Positions 33,820 to 43,118 of a stretch of DNA of 57,846 nucleotides are shown here, in pieces (position 1 is the first letter of the stretch; each line of letters begins with the position of its first letter). A program made the translations under genes and the position numbers. This DNA is from JBMOGA01 sp049318625 (lineage in GTDB: Bacteria > Pseudomonadota > Alphaproteobacteria > Rhizobiales > Hyphomicrobiaceae): NCBI GenBank assembly GCA_049318625.1, contig JBMOGA010000019.1, positions 1 through 57,846 of the forward strand, in the 5' to 3' direction. The notes beneath the pieces were generated by a model. It was not told where the DNA came from. It did not search any database and worked only from the letters and a program-made list of their open reading frames with translations.

Positions 33820-33851
33820 GCCCTCGGCCTCACGGCTCGAGGGCTTTTTTT
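33820..33851 (+). terminator. Intrinsic terminator of glnK-amtB
   Basis: GCCCTCGGCC, loop TCAC, GGC-T-CGAGGGC with one bulged T, then seven T (33845-33851). It ends at the stop codon of the convergent L,D-transpeptidase gene. Confidence 0.9.
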
Positions 33852-34369
33852 CAGGTATGGACGATCACCGCCGAGCCCCTGCGAAGGCAGCCCAGAAGCC
33901 GAAGCAGGTCGGCCCGCGGCACCGCGATGCAACCCTCTGTCGGCAGCAGGCCCGGGCGCGCGACATGCAGGAAAATGGCACTGCCGCCACCGCGAACCCG
34001 CGGTCTCTCGTTGTGCGACAACACCGCGATGACGTCGTAAAGCCCGTCGTCACGCCAAAGCCGCTCGGCACTGGCCCGGTAGGGATGTCGTACCGGCCGG
34101 TTATAGCGCGGATCCGCCGGCGCATCGCACCAACCGTCCGCTGGCCGGATCGCCTGCAGCGGCAAACCCGTGCGTGGCCGCGCAATGCGATCGGCCCGAT
34201 AGAGTATGCGGCGCACGACCCAACGGCCGATCGGCGTCGCGCCATCACCCTCACGCTTTACCGCGCGGCGGCCGGACCGACCGAGCGCCGCCGCCAGCGA
34301 TGTCTGGCCGACGCTGATGATCCCGCGCGAGGACGACGCTCTGAGACCCCGCACATGGATGTCGGGCAT
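33851..34369 (-). CDS. L,D-transpeptidase (YkuD) family protein
   Basis: A 172-residue catalytic domain of the short YkuD/ErfK type. The active-site motif is AIFLHVARPGLLPTEGCIAVPRADLLRLL, with the conserved His and the Cys in TEGC where classical enzymes have SxGC. REGDGATPIGRWVVRRILYR is the typical first half. Such enzymes make 3-3 peptidoglycan crosslinks or anchor proteins, yet no signal peptide is obvious from 34369; the open frame extends to 34450. It is convergent with amtB. Confidence 0.85.
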   Translation of the reverse strand: MPDIHVRGLRASSSRGIISVGQTSLAAALGRSGRRAVKREGDGATPIGRWVVRRILYRADRIARPRTGLPLQAIRPADGWCDAPADPRYNRPVRHPYRASAERLWRDDGLYDVIAVLSHNERPRVRGGGSAIFLHVARPGLLPTEGCIAVPRADLLRLLGCLRRGSAVIVHT

Positions 34370-34515
34370 GGCCACCTCGGATCGGCGAACGGGATCCCGC
34401 GCCGCGATCCGGGCGCGAGAACCGAGATAAAGCACGCGAACGACTGCCACGGAACCCTATGGCAAGTGCATCGGGGATGCTACGCTGACACTCCACGCTT
34501 GGGAGCCTCCAACCC

Positions 34516-35202
34516 ATGACCAATGCCGTCAAAATCCTTCTCGTCGACGACGATGACGACTTGCGGGAGCAGTTGCGCGAGCAGCTCGCTCTGCACGACG
34601 AATTCGAAGTCGAGCAAGCGGCGACGGCGACCAAGGGCATCGAGGCGGCGAAGGCCGGCGGGTTCCAGCTCCTGATCCTCGACGTCGGACTTCCCGATAT
34701 GGACGGTCGCGAGGCGTGCAAGCTGCTGCGCCGCGCCGGCATCAAGGCGCCGATCATCCTGTTGACCGGGCAAACGTCCGACGCGGACGTCATCCTCGGT
34801 CTCGACTCGGGCGCCAACGACTACGTCACCAAGCCGTTCAAGTTCGCCGTGCTGCTGGCCCGCATCCGCGCCCAGCTTCGCCAGCACGAGCAGAGCGAGG
34901 ACGCCGTTTTCACCATCGGCCGGTTCACGTTCAAGCCCGCCGCCAAACTTCTCGTCGACGATAAAGGCAGCAAGATCCGCCTCACCGAGAAGGAGACGTC
35001 GATCCTTAAGTATCTGTATCGGGCCTCGCAGAAGGTCATAACGCGCGATGTCCTGCTGCACGAGGTGTGGGGCTACAACGCCGGCGTGACCACCCACACG
35101 CTCGAGACGCACATCTACCGGCTGCGTCAAAAAATCGAGAAAGACCCGTCCAGCGCCGAGCTCCTGATCACCGAAAGCGGCGGTTACAAGCTCGTTCCCT
35201 GA
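34516..35202 (+). CDS. OmpR/PhoB family response regulator
   Basis: A 228-residue two-domain regulator. The receiver has the acidic pocket VDDDDDLREQ, phospho-acceptor Asp56 in LILDVGLPDMDG and Lys in YVTKPFKF. The C-terminal winged helix has LTEKETSILKYLYRASQKVITRDVLLHEVWGY and TLETHIYRLRQKIEKDP. No kinase gene is adjacent, so it is an orphan in this window. The divergent neighbour is the L,D-transpeptidase gene and the next gene encodes a cNMP-binding protein. Confidence 0.94.
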   Translation: MTNAVKILLVDDDDDLREQLREQLALHDEFEVEQAATATKGIEAAKAGGFQLLILDVGLPDMDGREACKLLRRAGIKAPIILLTGQTSDADVILGLDSGANDYVTKPFKFAVLLARIRAQLRQHEQSEDAVFTIGRFTFKPAAKLLVDDKGSKIRLTEKETSILKYLYRASQKVITRDVLLHEVWGYNAGVTTHTLETHIYRLRQKIEKDPSSAELLITESGGYKLVP

Positions 35203-35348
35203 TGCCCTGCGCCCCACGGCGCGATCAAACTTCTCGTTGTCCACAGACAGGGCCTCGACCCCAGAGCGCGAATCGGCCGACCTAGGAGAGGAGCACATGC
35301 TGTCCTCCGGGCGCCATGTCCGTCGGTCGAGTTGAAGAGGAGAGTCTC

Positions 35349-35873
35349 GTGGCCAATCAAGAACTTCTGGTCGATCCGCTGCGCCAGGTCGCCCTGTTCG
35401 ACGGGCTGACGCCGAGCCAGCTGGCTGAGATCGCCAAGCTGGCCGAGCGCATCGTCTTCAAGCCGGGTGAGACCATTATCGAAGACGGCCGTGACGGTGG
35501 CGCCGCCATTTTGGTGGTTTCGGGCGAGGCAGAAGTCCTGCGCTCCTATACCGACGAACCTGCCGCCGTCGAAGCCGGATCGCTTCTCTCCGAGATGTCG
35601 ATGTTCATCGATACCGAGGCTTCGGCCACGATCGTCGCCAAGAGCGCCGTCCGTGCCCTGCGCCTCGAGCGGGGCGCGATGCTGGAGCAGATGACGACAG
35701 ACCCGACCCTGGCCGATCACTTTGTTGCCATGATCGCAGGCCGGCTGCGCAATGTCGCAGACGAGCTGCGTAAGGTGGACAAGACGCTGGCCGGAGAGCC
35801 GACCATCGAGACAGATTGGGTCGAGGTTCCGCCCGGCCGCAGCGAGCAGGCGGGCCGGGAAGCCCACCATTGA
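35349..35873 (+). CDS. Cyclic nucleotide-binding domain protein
   Basis: A 174-residue protein of essentially a single cNMP-binding fold (residues 10-135): LRQVALFDGLTPSQLAEIAKLAERIVFKPGETIIEDGRDGG, ILVVSGEAEVLRS, and AGSLLSEMSMFIDTEASATIVAKSAVRALRLER. There is no HTH, so it is not a Crp/Fnr activator. The GTG start at 35349 has AGAGGAGA before it; an ATG at 35316 is an alternative lacking such a site. The ligand and partner are unknown; the upstream response regulator could be linked. Confidence 0.85.
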   Translation: MANQELLVDPLRQVALFDGLTPSQLAEIAKLAERIVFKPGETIIEDGRDGGAAILVVSGEAEVLRSYTDEPAAVEAGSLLSEMSMFIDTEASATIVAKSAVRALRLERGAMLEQMTTDPTLADHFVAMIAGRLRNVADELRKVDKTLAGEPTIETDWVEVPPGRSEQAGREAHH

Positions 35874-36225
35874 AACGTGCACGGTGCGCGAAACGAAAAG
35901 CGCCCAACTCCGGGGGGTGGAGTTGGGCGCAAGGGCGCTTTTGGCGCACATGATGCCGGGAGGGAAGCCGGCACCGCAGATAGCGCCTTTCGGCTAGACG
36001 GGGGGCACTACCGATACAAGCGACGCTATCTGCCTGCTTATGACTTAAGCGCAACACGCTAGGATTCAATAGAGGGTCCAGCGCGGGTTCACGAACTTTT
36101 TACCATATTGATTTCGTTTATCCCCAGAAACCTGGAGATGTACCGGCGCACAACTCCAAGAACGTTGGTCACAGCCTCAACTGGGCCATGTTCAACTGAA
36201 CACGCCCCAGCTGATAGGGCCGGAA
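35874..36225. other. Intergenic region between cNMP-binding gene and lolA
   Basis: About 350 bases between convergent genes with no supported ORF. It holds a terminator hairpin (35900-35930) and a second long-range inverted repeat: GCAGATAGCG (35976-35985) with CGCTATCTGC (36024-36033), 38-base loop. The rest (36040-36225) is less GC-rich than coding DNA and shows no clear signal. A small RNA is possible but unsupported. Confidence 0.5.
35900..35930. terminator. Bidirectional terminator hairpin
   Basis: GCGCCCAACTCC (35900-35911), a 7-base loop, and GGAGTTGGGCGC (35919-35930), a perfect 12-bp stem. On the minus strand it is followed by TTTTCGTTTCG, serving lolA; on the plus strand an extended stem ends at GGGCGCTTTT (35934-35943). 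Confidence 0.8.
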
Positions 36226-36924
36226 CTACTGCAAGCGCTGCAGTGCCACGCTCTTGATGTCGAACAGCTTCGTGTCGAGATCTTCCTTGCGATCGATATT
36301 CGTCAGCTCGACCCGTGTCTGAAGGTTCTGCGCGTCAATCGTGATCCATTCCTTGAGCTCGAGCTCCGGCGCCGTCACGAACACAAGCGTAATCTTGCCC
36401 GGGGCATCCGGGCTCTTGTCCTGAATGGTCAGCGTGATGCCATCGGCAGTCTCGTCGACCATATGAACCTGAGCATCGCGCAGGATATCGACCTGCTCCT
36501 TGAGCAACAGCCGGAATGGTGTGCGGTCGAGTTCGTAGCGATCGTCGGTCTTGAGGTCGAGATCCTGGATCGCGAGGTATTTCCCGTCGGAAATCACGAC
36601 TTGCAGGCTCGGCCGCGAATAATCGAAGCGGAACCGCCCCGGCTTCTTGACATAGAGCTGGCCGCGCAGCCGCTTCGCATCGGGATTGAACTGGGTGAAC
36701 TGGCTCTTCATGTTCTGCAAGCCGTTGAAGTAGGCCGTAACCTTCTCCAACGCCGCGAGTTGTTTCTCGCTCAGGGCCGCCGCAGGTTCGGCAACGACAA
36801 CTCCGCCCCAACCGGCGCCCACCGGATTGGCCGGGGCCGCCTTCTTGGCATCCTGCGCGTACACGCCCTGCGTTGCGAGAGCCAGCGCAAGCGCGGCCAG
36901 CGTTCCCTTGATCACCGAATTCAT
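36226..36924 (-). CDS. lolA: Outer membrane lipoprotein carrier protein LolA-like
   Basis: A 232-residue periplasmic protein. Signal peptide MNSVIKGTLAALALALATQGVYA, then a 35-residue Ala-rich linker. The LolA fold begins at VTAYFNGLQNMKSQFTQFNPDAKRLRGQLYVKKPGRFRFDYSRPSLQVVISDGKYLAIQD and ends IKSVALQRLQ. It ferries lipoproteins from the inner to the outer membrane. Start at 36924, where the signal peptide starts. It lies downstream of ftsK on the same strand, a common arrangement. Confidence 0.9.
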   Translation of the reverse strand: MNSVIKGTLAALALALATQGVYAQDAKKAAPANPVGAGWGGVVVAEPAAALSEKQLAALEKVTAYFNGLQNMKSQFTQFNPDAKRLRGQLYVKKPGRFRFDYSRPSLQVVISDGKYLAIQDLDLKTDDRYELDRTPFRLLLKEQVDILRDAQVHMVDETADGITLTIQDKSPDAPGKITLVFVTAPELELKEWITIDAQNLQTRVELTNIDRKEDLDTKLFDIKSVALQRLQ

Positions 36925-37060
36925 CGTGTTCCCCCGCCGGTCCATTGCCGCGCCGAGTCGCAACTGCGGCCCCGTCGCATCCCGCAACATCTGGGCGATA
37001 AGTGGGCCGGTTCGCCTGAGGACTCAACCCCCGGGACAACCACTGCCCACAGTGGCGCGC

Positions 37061-39553
37061 TCAGGCCCGCATGGCGTCGGCAGTTCCGGCCACACCGAGC
37101 AGGATGTCCCGCTTGCCGGTGGCATTGGCGGCCCCGATGATACCGTCCCGCTCCATCCGCTCGATGAGATCGGCAGCCCGATTGTATCCGATGCCGAGCC
37201 GGCGCTGGATGTAGCTGGTCGAGGCTTTGCGGTCGCGCAACACGACGGCAACGGCGCGATCGTAGATGTCGTCCGAGCTGTCCTGGCGCTCGTCCGGGTC
37301 GTCCTCGGACTCGGCAGCGGCCATGAGCGCTTCCACATAGCGCGGCTCGCCTTGCTCGCGCAGCATTTTGACGATCGCCTCGACCTCTTCGTCGGCAACG
37401 AACGCACCGTGGACACGCGTGAGATGGCCCGACCCGCTGGCGTACAGCATGTCGCCATGTCCGAGCAGCTGTTCGGCGCCCTGCTCGTTGAGAATGGTCC
37501 GGCTGTCGATCTTCGAGGCCACCCGGAAGCTGATGCGCGTCGGGAAGTTGGCCTTGATGGTCCCGGTTAAGATGTCGACGGACGGCCGCTGAGTTGCCAT
37601 CACGAGATGGATGCCGGCAGCCCGCGCCATCTGTGCAAGACGCTGCACGGCCGCCTCGATCTCCTTCCCGGCCACGATCATGAGATCGGCGAGTTCGTCG
37701 ATCACCACGACAATGTAGGGCAGCGGTTCGAGGGCCAGCTGTTCGCGCTCGTAGACGGGCGTGCCGGTTTGCCGGTCGAAGCCCGTCTGCACGGTCCGGC
37801 CGAGTAGCTCGCCGCGCTTCTGCGCGTTGCGAACCCGATTGTTGAACACATCGATGCTGCGGACACCGAGCTGCGCCATGCGCTTGTAGCGCTCTTCCAT
37901 CTCGGCCACGGTCCACTTGAGCGCCGTGATCGCCTGCTGCGGATCGGTGATCACCGGCGTCAGAAGATGCGGAATGCCGTTGTAGACCGACAGCTCGAGC
38001 ATCTTGGGATCGATCATGAGGAAGCGGCACTCCTCCGGCGACAGCCGGAACAGCAGCGACATGATCATGGCGTTGATGCCGACTGATTTGCCGGAGCCCG
38101 TCGTGCCGGCGATCAGAAGATGCGGCATGCGCGCCAGATCGACCATGACCGGCTCACCACCGATGGCCTTGCCGAGAGCGAGCGGCAACGTTGCCTCGCC
38201 ACTGCGATAGGCGTCGCACTCGAGAATTTCCCGCAACAGGACCGGTTCACGCCGGACGTTCGGCAATTCGATGCCGATGGCGTTTCGGCCGGGCACGATG
38301 GCGACGCGCGCCGACGTCGCGCTCATCGAGCGGGCGATGTCGTCGGCCAGACCGATGATCCGCGATGACTTGGTGCCGCGGGCCGGCTCCAACTCGAACA
38401 TCGTCACGACCGGACCCGGCCGAATGTCCTTGATCTCGCCCTTGACGCCGAAATCCGCGAGCACGTCTTCGAGCAGGCGTGCGGTGCCCCTCAGAACCGT
38501 CTGCGTCAGCTCCGGAGTGACCTTTTGGACGGTCGGACGCTTCAAAAAATTGACGCTGGGTCGCCGGTAGCCGGGTTCCGGCGCGCGCGGGCTGACTGCC
38601 TTGAGAAAGGCCTGTGCCCGCTGGGCCGGCCGAGCCGAGCCCGCCTTGCCGGCCACCGACGACGGGGCGAAGCGGCGCGCCATGGCCTCGCTCGCCATGT
38701 CGGTCTCGTGATCGAGCCCGGCATCGAAATCCGTGGCGCCGTAGCCCGGCGAAACGGGGGGCGCCGGCGGTGTCGCGGGGGTCGTCGGGTAGCGCGGCGG
38801 TTGCGCGGCGCGCGGCGGCGGCGGAACCGGGGCCTCCTGAACGGGCGCCGCAGCAAACACGTCCGGTGTCCATCCGGACGGCTCGGCCATGGTGCGGACG
38901 GGTTTCGGCTCGGGCAGCCAGATGCCGGCATCGCGCCGCTGCGGCGCGGGTTGCCCCGACCAGACCATCACGGCGATGTCCTGAACCGAAAGCCCAACGC
39001 TATGAGCCGCCGCGGCCAGACCGCCGCCGAAAAATGTGAAACCCGCGGCGAGGCCCGCCCGCTCGCCATTGATGAGCGAGAACAGGTTGGTGGCCAGCGC
39101 GTACATGACGTCGCCGAAGATGCCCCCGAGGCCGTGATGCAACGGCCAGGCTCCAGGTGACGGCAGCGACGAGAACGCACCGGCCATTGCCAGAACGGAC
39201 ACGGGAAAAAGGGCCAGCTTGATCTTCGACTCGAGCAGCCTCTGGCGTCCGATCAACTCGAGACCCCAGACCACCGGCGCGACCAAGGCGAAGATCGACG
39301 CGAAGCCGAGGGTTTGAATGAGCAGGTCCGAGCAGACCGCACCCGGATAGCCGAGCAGGTTGCGCGCAGGCTCGGTCGTCGTGTGGGACAGCGACGGGTC
39401 GGTGATCTTCCAACTGATCAGGCTGACCCAGCCGAACAGCGCGACCGCGAGCAGCACGGCGCCGGTCGCCCGGGCGACCATCTCGATCAGGCGGTCTTCC
39501 ACCTGCGAGGGCAGAAGACGCGGACTGCGTACGCCGGAATACTCCAGGGACAT
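37061..39553 (-). CDS. ftsK: DNA translocase FtsK
   Basis: An 830-residue septal DNA pump. Four N-terminal membrane segments (30-190, e.g. GAVLLAVALFGWVSLISW and GLAAGFTFFGGGLAAAAHSVG), a short Pro/Ala-rich linker (220-330), the alpha-beta motor with Walker A GTTGSGKSVGINAMIM and Walker B IVVVIDELADLMIVAG, and a C-terminal gamma winged helix (VAVVLRDRKASTSYIQRRLGIGYNRAADLIERME) that reads KOPS. The linker is short relative to E. coli, as in many alphaproteobacteria. Confidence 0.97.
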   Translation of the reverse strand: MSLEYSGVRSPRLLPSQVEDRLIEMVARATGAVLLAVALFGWVSLISWKITDPSLSHTTTEPARNLLGYPGAVCSDLLIQTLGFASIFALVAPVVWGLELIGRQRLLESKIKLALFPVSVLAMAGAFSSLPSPGAWPLHHGLGGIFGDVMYALATNLFSLINGERAGLAAGFTFFGGGLAAAAHSVGLSVQDIAVMVWSGQPAPQRRDAGIWLPEPKPVRTMAEPSGWTPDVFAAAPVQEAPVPPPPRAAQPPRYPTTPATPPAPPVSPGYGATDFDAGLDHETDMASEAMARRFAPSSVAGKAGSARPAQRAQAFLKAVSPRAPEPGYRRPSVNFLKRPTVQKVTPELTQTVLRGTARLLEDVLADFGVKGEIKDIRPGPVVTMFELEPARGTKSSRIIGLADDIARSMSATSARVAIVPGRNAIGIELPNVRREPVLLREILECDAYRSGEATLPLALGKAIGGEPVMVDLARMPHLLIAGTTGSGKSVGINAMIMSLLFRLSPEECRFLMIDPKMLELSVYNGIPHLLTPVITDPQQAITALKWTVAEMEERYKRMAQLGVRSIDVFNNRVRNAQKRGELLGRTVQTGFDRQTGTPVYEREQLALEPLPYIVVVIDELADLMIVAGKEIEAAVQRLAQMARAAGIHLVMATQRPSVDILTGTIKANFPTRISFRVASKIDSRTILNEQGAEQLLGHGDMLYASGSGHLTRVHGAFVADEEVEAIVKMLREQGEPRYVEALMAAAESEDDPDERQDSSDDIYDRAVAVVLRDRKASTSYIQRRLGIGYNRAADLIERMERDGIIGAANATGKRDILLGVAGTADAMRA

Positions 39554-39562
39554 GGCCGTTGG

Positions 39563-40798
39563 TTACGCTACTGTTACGATACGCTCCAGCGCCTCCCTGA
39601 TCGTCACCGGGTCGTGAACCAGGGCCACGCGAATGTACGCGTCGCCTGGATTGACCCCGTTGCGCCCGGGTTGTGCCAGATAAGCTCCAGGCACGACCTT
39701 GACACCCGTTCGTTTCCAGAGGGTTACCGTCGCCTCAACGCCCCCGCCCAAATGACTCGTTTCGAGCCAAAGAAAGAAGCCGCCGGCCGGCCGCCGGTAG
39801 CCGAGACGGTTACCGAGAACCTGATCGCAAACATCGTATTTGAGCCAATAGGCTTGTCGGTTGGCGACCGCGTGCTGTTCCTCACTCCAGATCGCCGCCG
39901 AGGCATGCTGGATCGGACCCGGCATCTGCGGCGCCGAAAGGTTCCGAACCTCCGCGAACGTCTCGAGGAAATCGGCATCGCCGGCGGCGAAACCCGACCG
40001 CAATCCCGGCACGTTCGACCGCTTGGAGAGCGAATTGAACGCCACCAGATTGCGGAATTTGTCCGGTGTTGCCGCCGCCACCTCCAGCGCCCCGACCGGC
40101 GGCTCGCCCGTGTAGATCTCCGAATAGCATTCGTCCGCGAACAGCATGAAGTCGTAGCGCCGCGCCAGCTCCAGTGCCCGCTGGAGATAGGCGGAAGACG
40201 CCACGGCACCGTGCGGATTGGACGGCGAACAGATATAGAGTGCCGCCGTCCGCGACAGCAGCTCGTGATCGTTGGCGATCTCGTCGAGATCCGGAAGGAA
40301 GCCCGTTTCCAGGGTCGCGTTGAGAAACACGGGTTCCGCGTTCGTGGCCAGCGCGGCGGCGATATAGGCCTGATAATAGGGATTGGTGATGAGGATCGCC
40401 GGCCGCCGGCCGTCCAGCTTCTTGCGACCGACCGCTGGCAGGCTCGCGAAGAACAGGCCCTCGCGCGAACCGTTGATCGGGTGCACCTCCGTTGCGGGAT
40501 CGATCTTGCCGGCGATGTTGAACCGCCGCCCGATCCACTCCGCGATCGAACCGCGCAACTCGTCCGAGCACCGTATCGGCGGATATTTGGCGAACTCCGC
40601 CTGGGCCTCGGCGATTTTGTCGACGATGAACCCTGGCATCTTTTCCCGCGGCTCGCCGACCGTCATCTCGATCGGTTTTGCATGTCCGGCCGGGACGCCC
40701 TCGAGCAGGCGGCGCAGGCGCGTGAAGGGCGAGAGCACGGCACCCTCGGCAAGCGCACTCAGTCCATTGACGGGTAGCATACGAACCTCGGTGTTCAT
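39563..40798 (-). CDS. Class I/II aminotransferase (DapC-like)
   Basis: A 411-residue PLP enzyme. The PLP-binding Lys lies in NSLSKRSNVPGLRSGF, preceded by YICSPSNPHGAV and FADECYSEIY. These fit succinyldiaminopimelate or aspartate/LL-DAP aminotransferases; the particular SPSNPHGAVAS and ECYSEIY arrangement is typical of proteins annotated DapC in alphaproteobacteria, so a role in lysine/peptidoglycan precursor synthesis is likely but not certain. An internal ATG at 40780 has a better GAGG site than the one at 40798. It starts 13 bases from the end of the serine hydrolase gene. Confidence 0.88.
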   Translation of the reverse strand: MNTEVRMLPVNGLSALAEGAVLSPFTRLRRLLEGVPAGHAKPIEMTVGEPREKMPGFIVDKIAEAQAEFAKYPPIRCSDELRGSIAEWIGRRFNIAGKIDPATEVHPINGSREGLFFASLPAVGRKKLDGRRPAILITNPYYQAYIAAALATNAEPVFLNATLETGFLPDLDEIANDHELLSRTAALYICSPSNPHGAVASSAYLQRALELARRYDFMLFADECYSEIYTGEPPVGALEVAAATPDKFRNLVAFNSLSKRSNVPGLRSGFAAGDADFLETFAEVRNLSAPQMPGPIQHASAAIWSEEQHAVANRQAYWLKYDVCDQVLGNRLGYRRPAGGFFLWLETSHLGGGVEATVTLWKRTGVKVVPGAYLAQPGRNGVNPGDAYIRVALVHDPVTIREALERIVTVA

Positions 40799-40811
40799 GA
40801 AACGGACGGGA

Positions 40812-42032
40812 TCAGGCGAGCGCCTGATAGACCAGGGCACGCACGAGTTGGCGGTAGCGCAGCCGCGACAGGCCCGGCACCGCGCCCATGAAGACGACGG
40901 ACATCTGCTCGACGGGATCGACCCAGAAGTAGGTCCCGTAGACGCCCGACCAGTAATAGTCACCCGTCGAGCCGGGCATGGCCGCCATGCCGTCCTGCCG
41001 CCGCACGGCCACCCCGAGCCCGAAGCCATAGCCGGCGCAGGCCGGGTCCATCGAGTCGGCGATGCGGCTGCGGATGTCGGCGCCGAGATGATCGGCGGTC
41101 ATCAACTGCACGGTCTTGCGGCCGAGGATCTGCGCACCACCGAGACGGCCGCCCTGCCGCAGACATTCGGCGAACCGCAGGTAGTCGGCGGCCGTCGACA
41201 GGCCGCCACCGCCGCCACTGTCCCAGTGCATCGCCTGCCCCGTCGCGTGGTGAACGCTCTGCGTCGCACCATTCAGCGGGTCGGACTTGAAGGCCTCCGC
41301 ATAGCGCGGCGCCGATGGGGGGCCCAGATCGAATCCCGTATCGACCATGCCGAGCGGCCGCCAGACCCGCGCGGCCAGAGCCTCCGACAGGCGCTGGCCG
41401 GTGACGGCCTCCACAACCAAACCCAGCACGTCGGTCGAGAAACCATATTCCCAGTCCGTGCCGGGGTCGAACAGCAGCGGCGTCCGTGCCAGTTCGCTGA
41501 GGAACCCGTCCACGGTCAGCTTGGCCGGCGCCGAGATCGAAGAGCCGGGCGTCATGCGATGGGCAAAGGTCGTCCCCCGATCCCGATACGTGAGACCCGA
41601 GGTGTGGCGCAGCAGATCCTGGATGGTCGGCTGCCGCAGCGCCGGCCGGGTGACGCCGCGATCGTCCTCGCTGGCCACGGCCACCCGCATCTCGGCGAGC
41701 TTCGGCAGATACTTTCCGACCGGATCGCCGAGCAGCACCCGCCCTTCCTCGACGAGTTGGAGGATCGCGACCGAAGTCATGGGCTTGGTCATCGAGGCGA
41801 TCGAGAACACCGCATCGACCGGCATCGGTGCCGTCTGAGCCGCATCGCGATAGCCGGTCGCCGCCAGCAGAGCGACGCGGCCACCCCTGGCGATGCCGAT
41901 GACCGCCCCGGGAATCCGCCCCTCCGCCACCTCGCGTGACAGCACGTTTTCGACGCGCGCCAAACGCTCGGCGGAAAAACCGAGCGTCACCGCATCGCCA
42001 GCCGGCAGCAGGGAAGAAAGGGCTTCAGCCAC
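40812..42032 (-). CDS. Beta-lactamase-related serine hydrolase
   Basis: A 406-residue class C beta-lactamase/esterase-fold protein. The SxxK motif is FSIASMTKPMTSVAILQL, the YxN-like motif is YGFSTDVLGLV, and the third motif region is HWDSGGGGGLSTAADYLRFAE. No signal peptide, so it is probably a cytoplasmic esterase rather than a beta-lactamase. The substrate is unknown. It is likely co-transcribed with the downstream aminotransferase gene. Confidence 0.88.
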   Translation of the reverse strand: MAEALSSLLPAGDAVTLGFSAERLARVENVLSREVAEGRIPGAVIGIARGGRVALLAATGYRDAAQTAPMPVDAVFSIASMTKPMTSVAILQLVEEGRVLLGDPVGKYLPKLAEMRVAVASEDDRGVTRPALRQPTIQDLLRHTSGLTYRDRGTTFAHRMTPGSSISAPAKLTVDGFLSELARTPLLFDPGTDWEYGFSTDVLGLVVEAVTGQRLSEALAARVWRPLGMVDTGFDLGPPSAPRYAEAFKSDPLNGATQSVHHATGQAMHWDSGGGGGLSTAADYLRFAECLRQGGRLGGAQILGRKTVQLMTADHLGADIRSRIADSMDPACAGYGFGLGVAVRRQDGMAAMPGSTGDYYWSGVYGTYFWVDPVEQMSVVFMGAVPGLSRLRYRQLVRALVYQALA

Positions 42033-42109
42033 GGGAACGTCCTCATCTCTGGATCGAGAACGTGGACGCTAGCTGCGTTGGCGCGGTTTGTGAACTCTAG
42101 CGCTGCGCG

Positions 42110-43024
42110 TCAGCGCACCCGCCGCGGGTTCATGTAGAGATCCGTCTCGAGCCGCTCGAGCACCGGACTGTAACGACCGGCGATCACGTCGCGATAGATC
42201 CGCTTGAGATGCCGCTTCGCCTCGCCGTTGAACAGAAGCATGGCGCAGAACAGCTTGAGCGTCGTGTGCAGGCGCTTGTCCTTGTAGTCCGAGCGGACCC
42301 GCACCTTCCACTTGCCGGTGATGGTGAAGAACGCCCCGTCGAGCACGGCAACCTTTTCATTGCGCTCGTTGTAGACGATGTAGTCCATGCCGAACCGAAT
42401 GAATTTATTCCTGATCCGGAAGAACTCGATCTCGCCGTTTGGCTCGACCAGAAAGAACGAGAAATTCTCCGGCAGCCCCGTCCAGTGATTGGCTGAGCGC
42501 TCGAGATAGATGATCTGATCGTGCTCGTTGGTATTGATCGAATAGGAGGTGACCGGCAGCCCGCGCGCACCCATGGTCTGCTGCAGGCTGCGCCCCAGCA
42601 TCATGTCCATCGTCGCCCGCCAGTTCAGCGACGGGCTGAACATCTTGAGGACGAGACGCTTGTCCATGTCCTTGGCTTTGGTCCACTGCTCCTCGCGGTA
42701 GCCGATCAGAGCCGACCTCTCGCCGCCCTCGATCACTTCGGCAAAGATGTCCATGTCGGTCGTGAACTGGCGCGACTTGGCGCGATTGCGCGACCTTTTG
42801 AATATTCCGAATTCGACCGAGTTGAAGTTGGTCAGCCAAACCGAAACCACGAATTGCGTCCATTCGGGGCGCTTCGGCTTCTGTCGCACGTTGACGATCG
42901 GCCTCGGCGTAGCGGGCGTTTTCGCCTCCGCGCGCTCCAGCACCTCGCGTCGGGCTTCGGCGGCGGCATCGGCGGCGGCAGCTTTCGCCTCGCGCTCGAG
43001 GACAACCGACGTGGCATCGCTCAT
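42110..43024 (-). CDS. Uncharacterised protein with possible tubby/LURP-like fold
   Basis: A 304-residue protein. Residues 1-45 are Ala/Glu-rich and probably helical. The rest is rich in beta strands with an alternating pattern: FSFFLVEPNGEIEFFRIRNKFIRFGMDYIVYNERNEKVAVLDGAFFTITGKWKVRV, then a helical C-terminus with LKLFCAMLLFNGEAKRHLKRIYRDVIAG. The strand repeat 'x-Y-N-E-x-x-E-K-V-A-V-L-D' recalls LURP/scramblase-type barrels. I do not recognise a named family. The start 43024 was chosen because upstream codons are not protein-like. Confidence 0.72.
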   Translation of the reverse strand: MSDATSVVLEREAKAAAADAAAEARREVLERAEAKTPATPRPIVNVRQKPKRPEWTQFVVSVWLTNFNSVEFGIFKRSRNRAKSRQFTTDMDIFAEVIEGGERSALIGYREEQWTKAKDMDKRLVLKMFSPSLNWRATMDMMLGRSLQQTMGARGLPVTSYSINTNEHDQIIYLERSANHWTGLPENFSFFLVEPNGEIEFFRIRNKFIRFGMDYIVYNERNEKVAVLDGAFFTITGKWKVRVRSDYKDKRLHTTLKLFCAMLLFNGEAKRHLKRIYRDVIAGRYSPVLERLETDLYMNPRRVR

Positions 43025-43118
43025 GGATGGACTCCTGGGCTGACGGCGAATCAGCCGAGAGGCTAGCATCCAGTTGCACCAGCGGTGGGCTGGGGCATGA
43101 ATTTCCGTTGGATAACCC

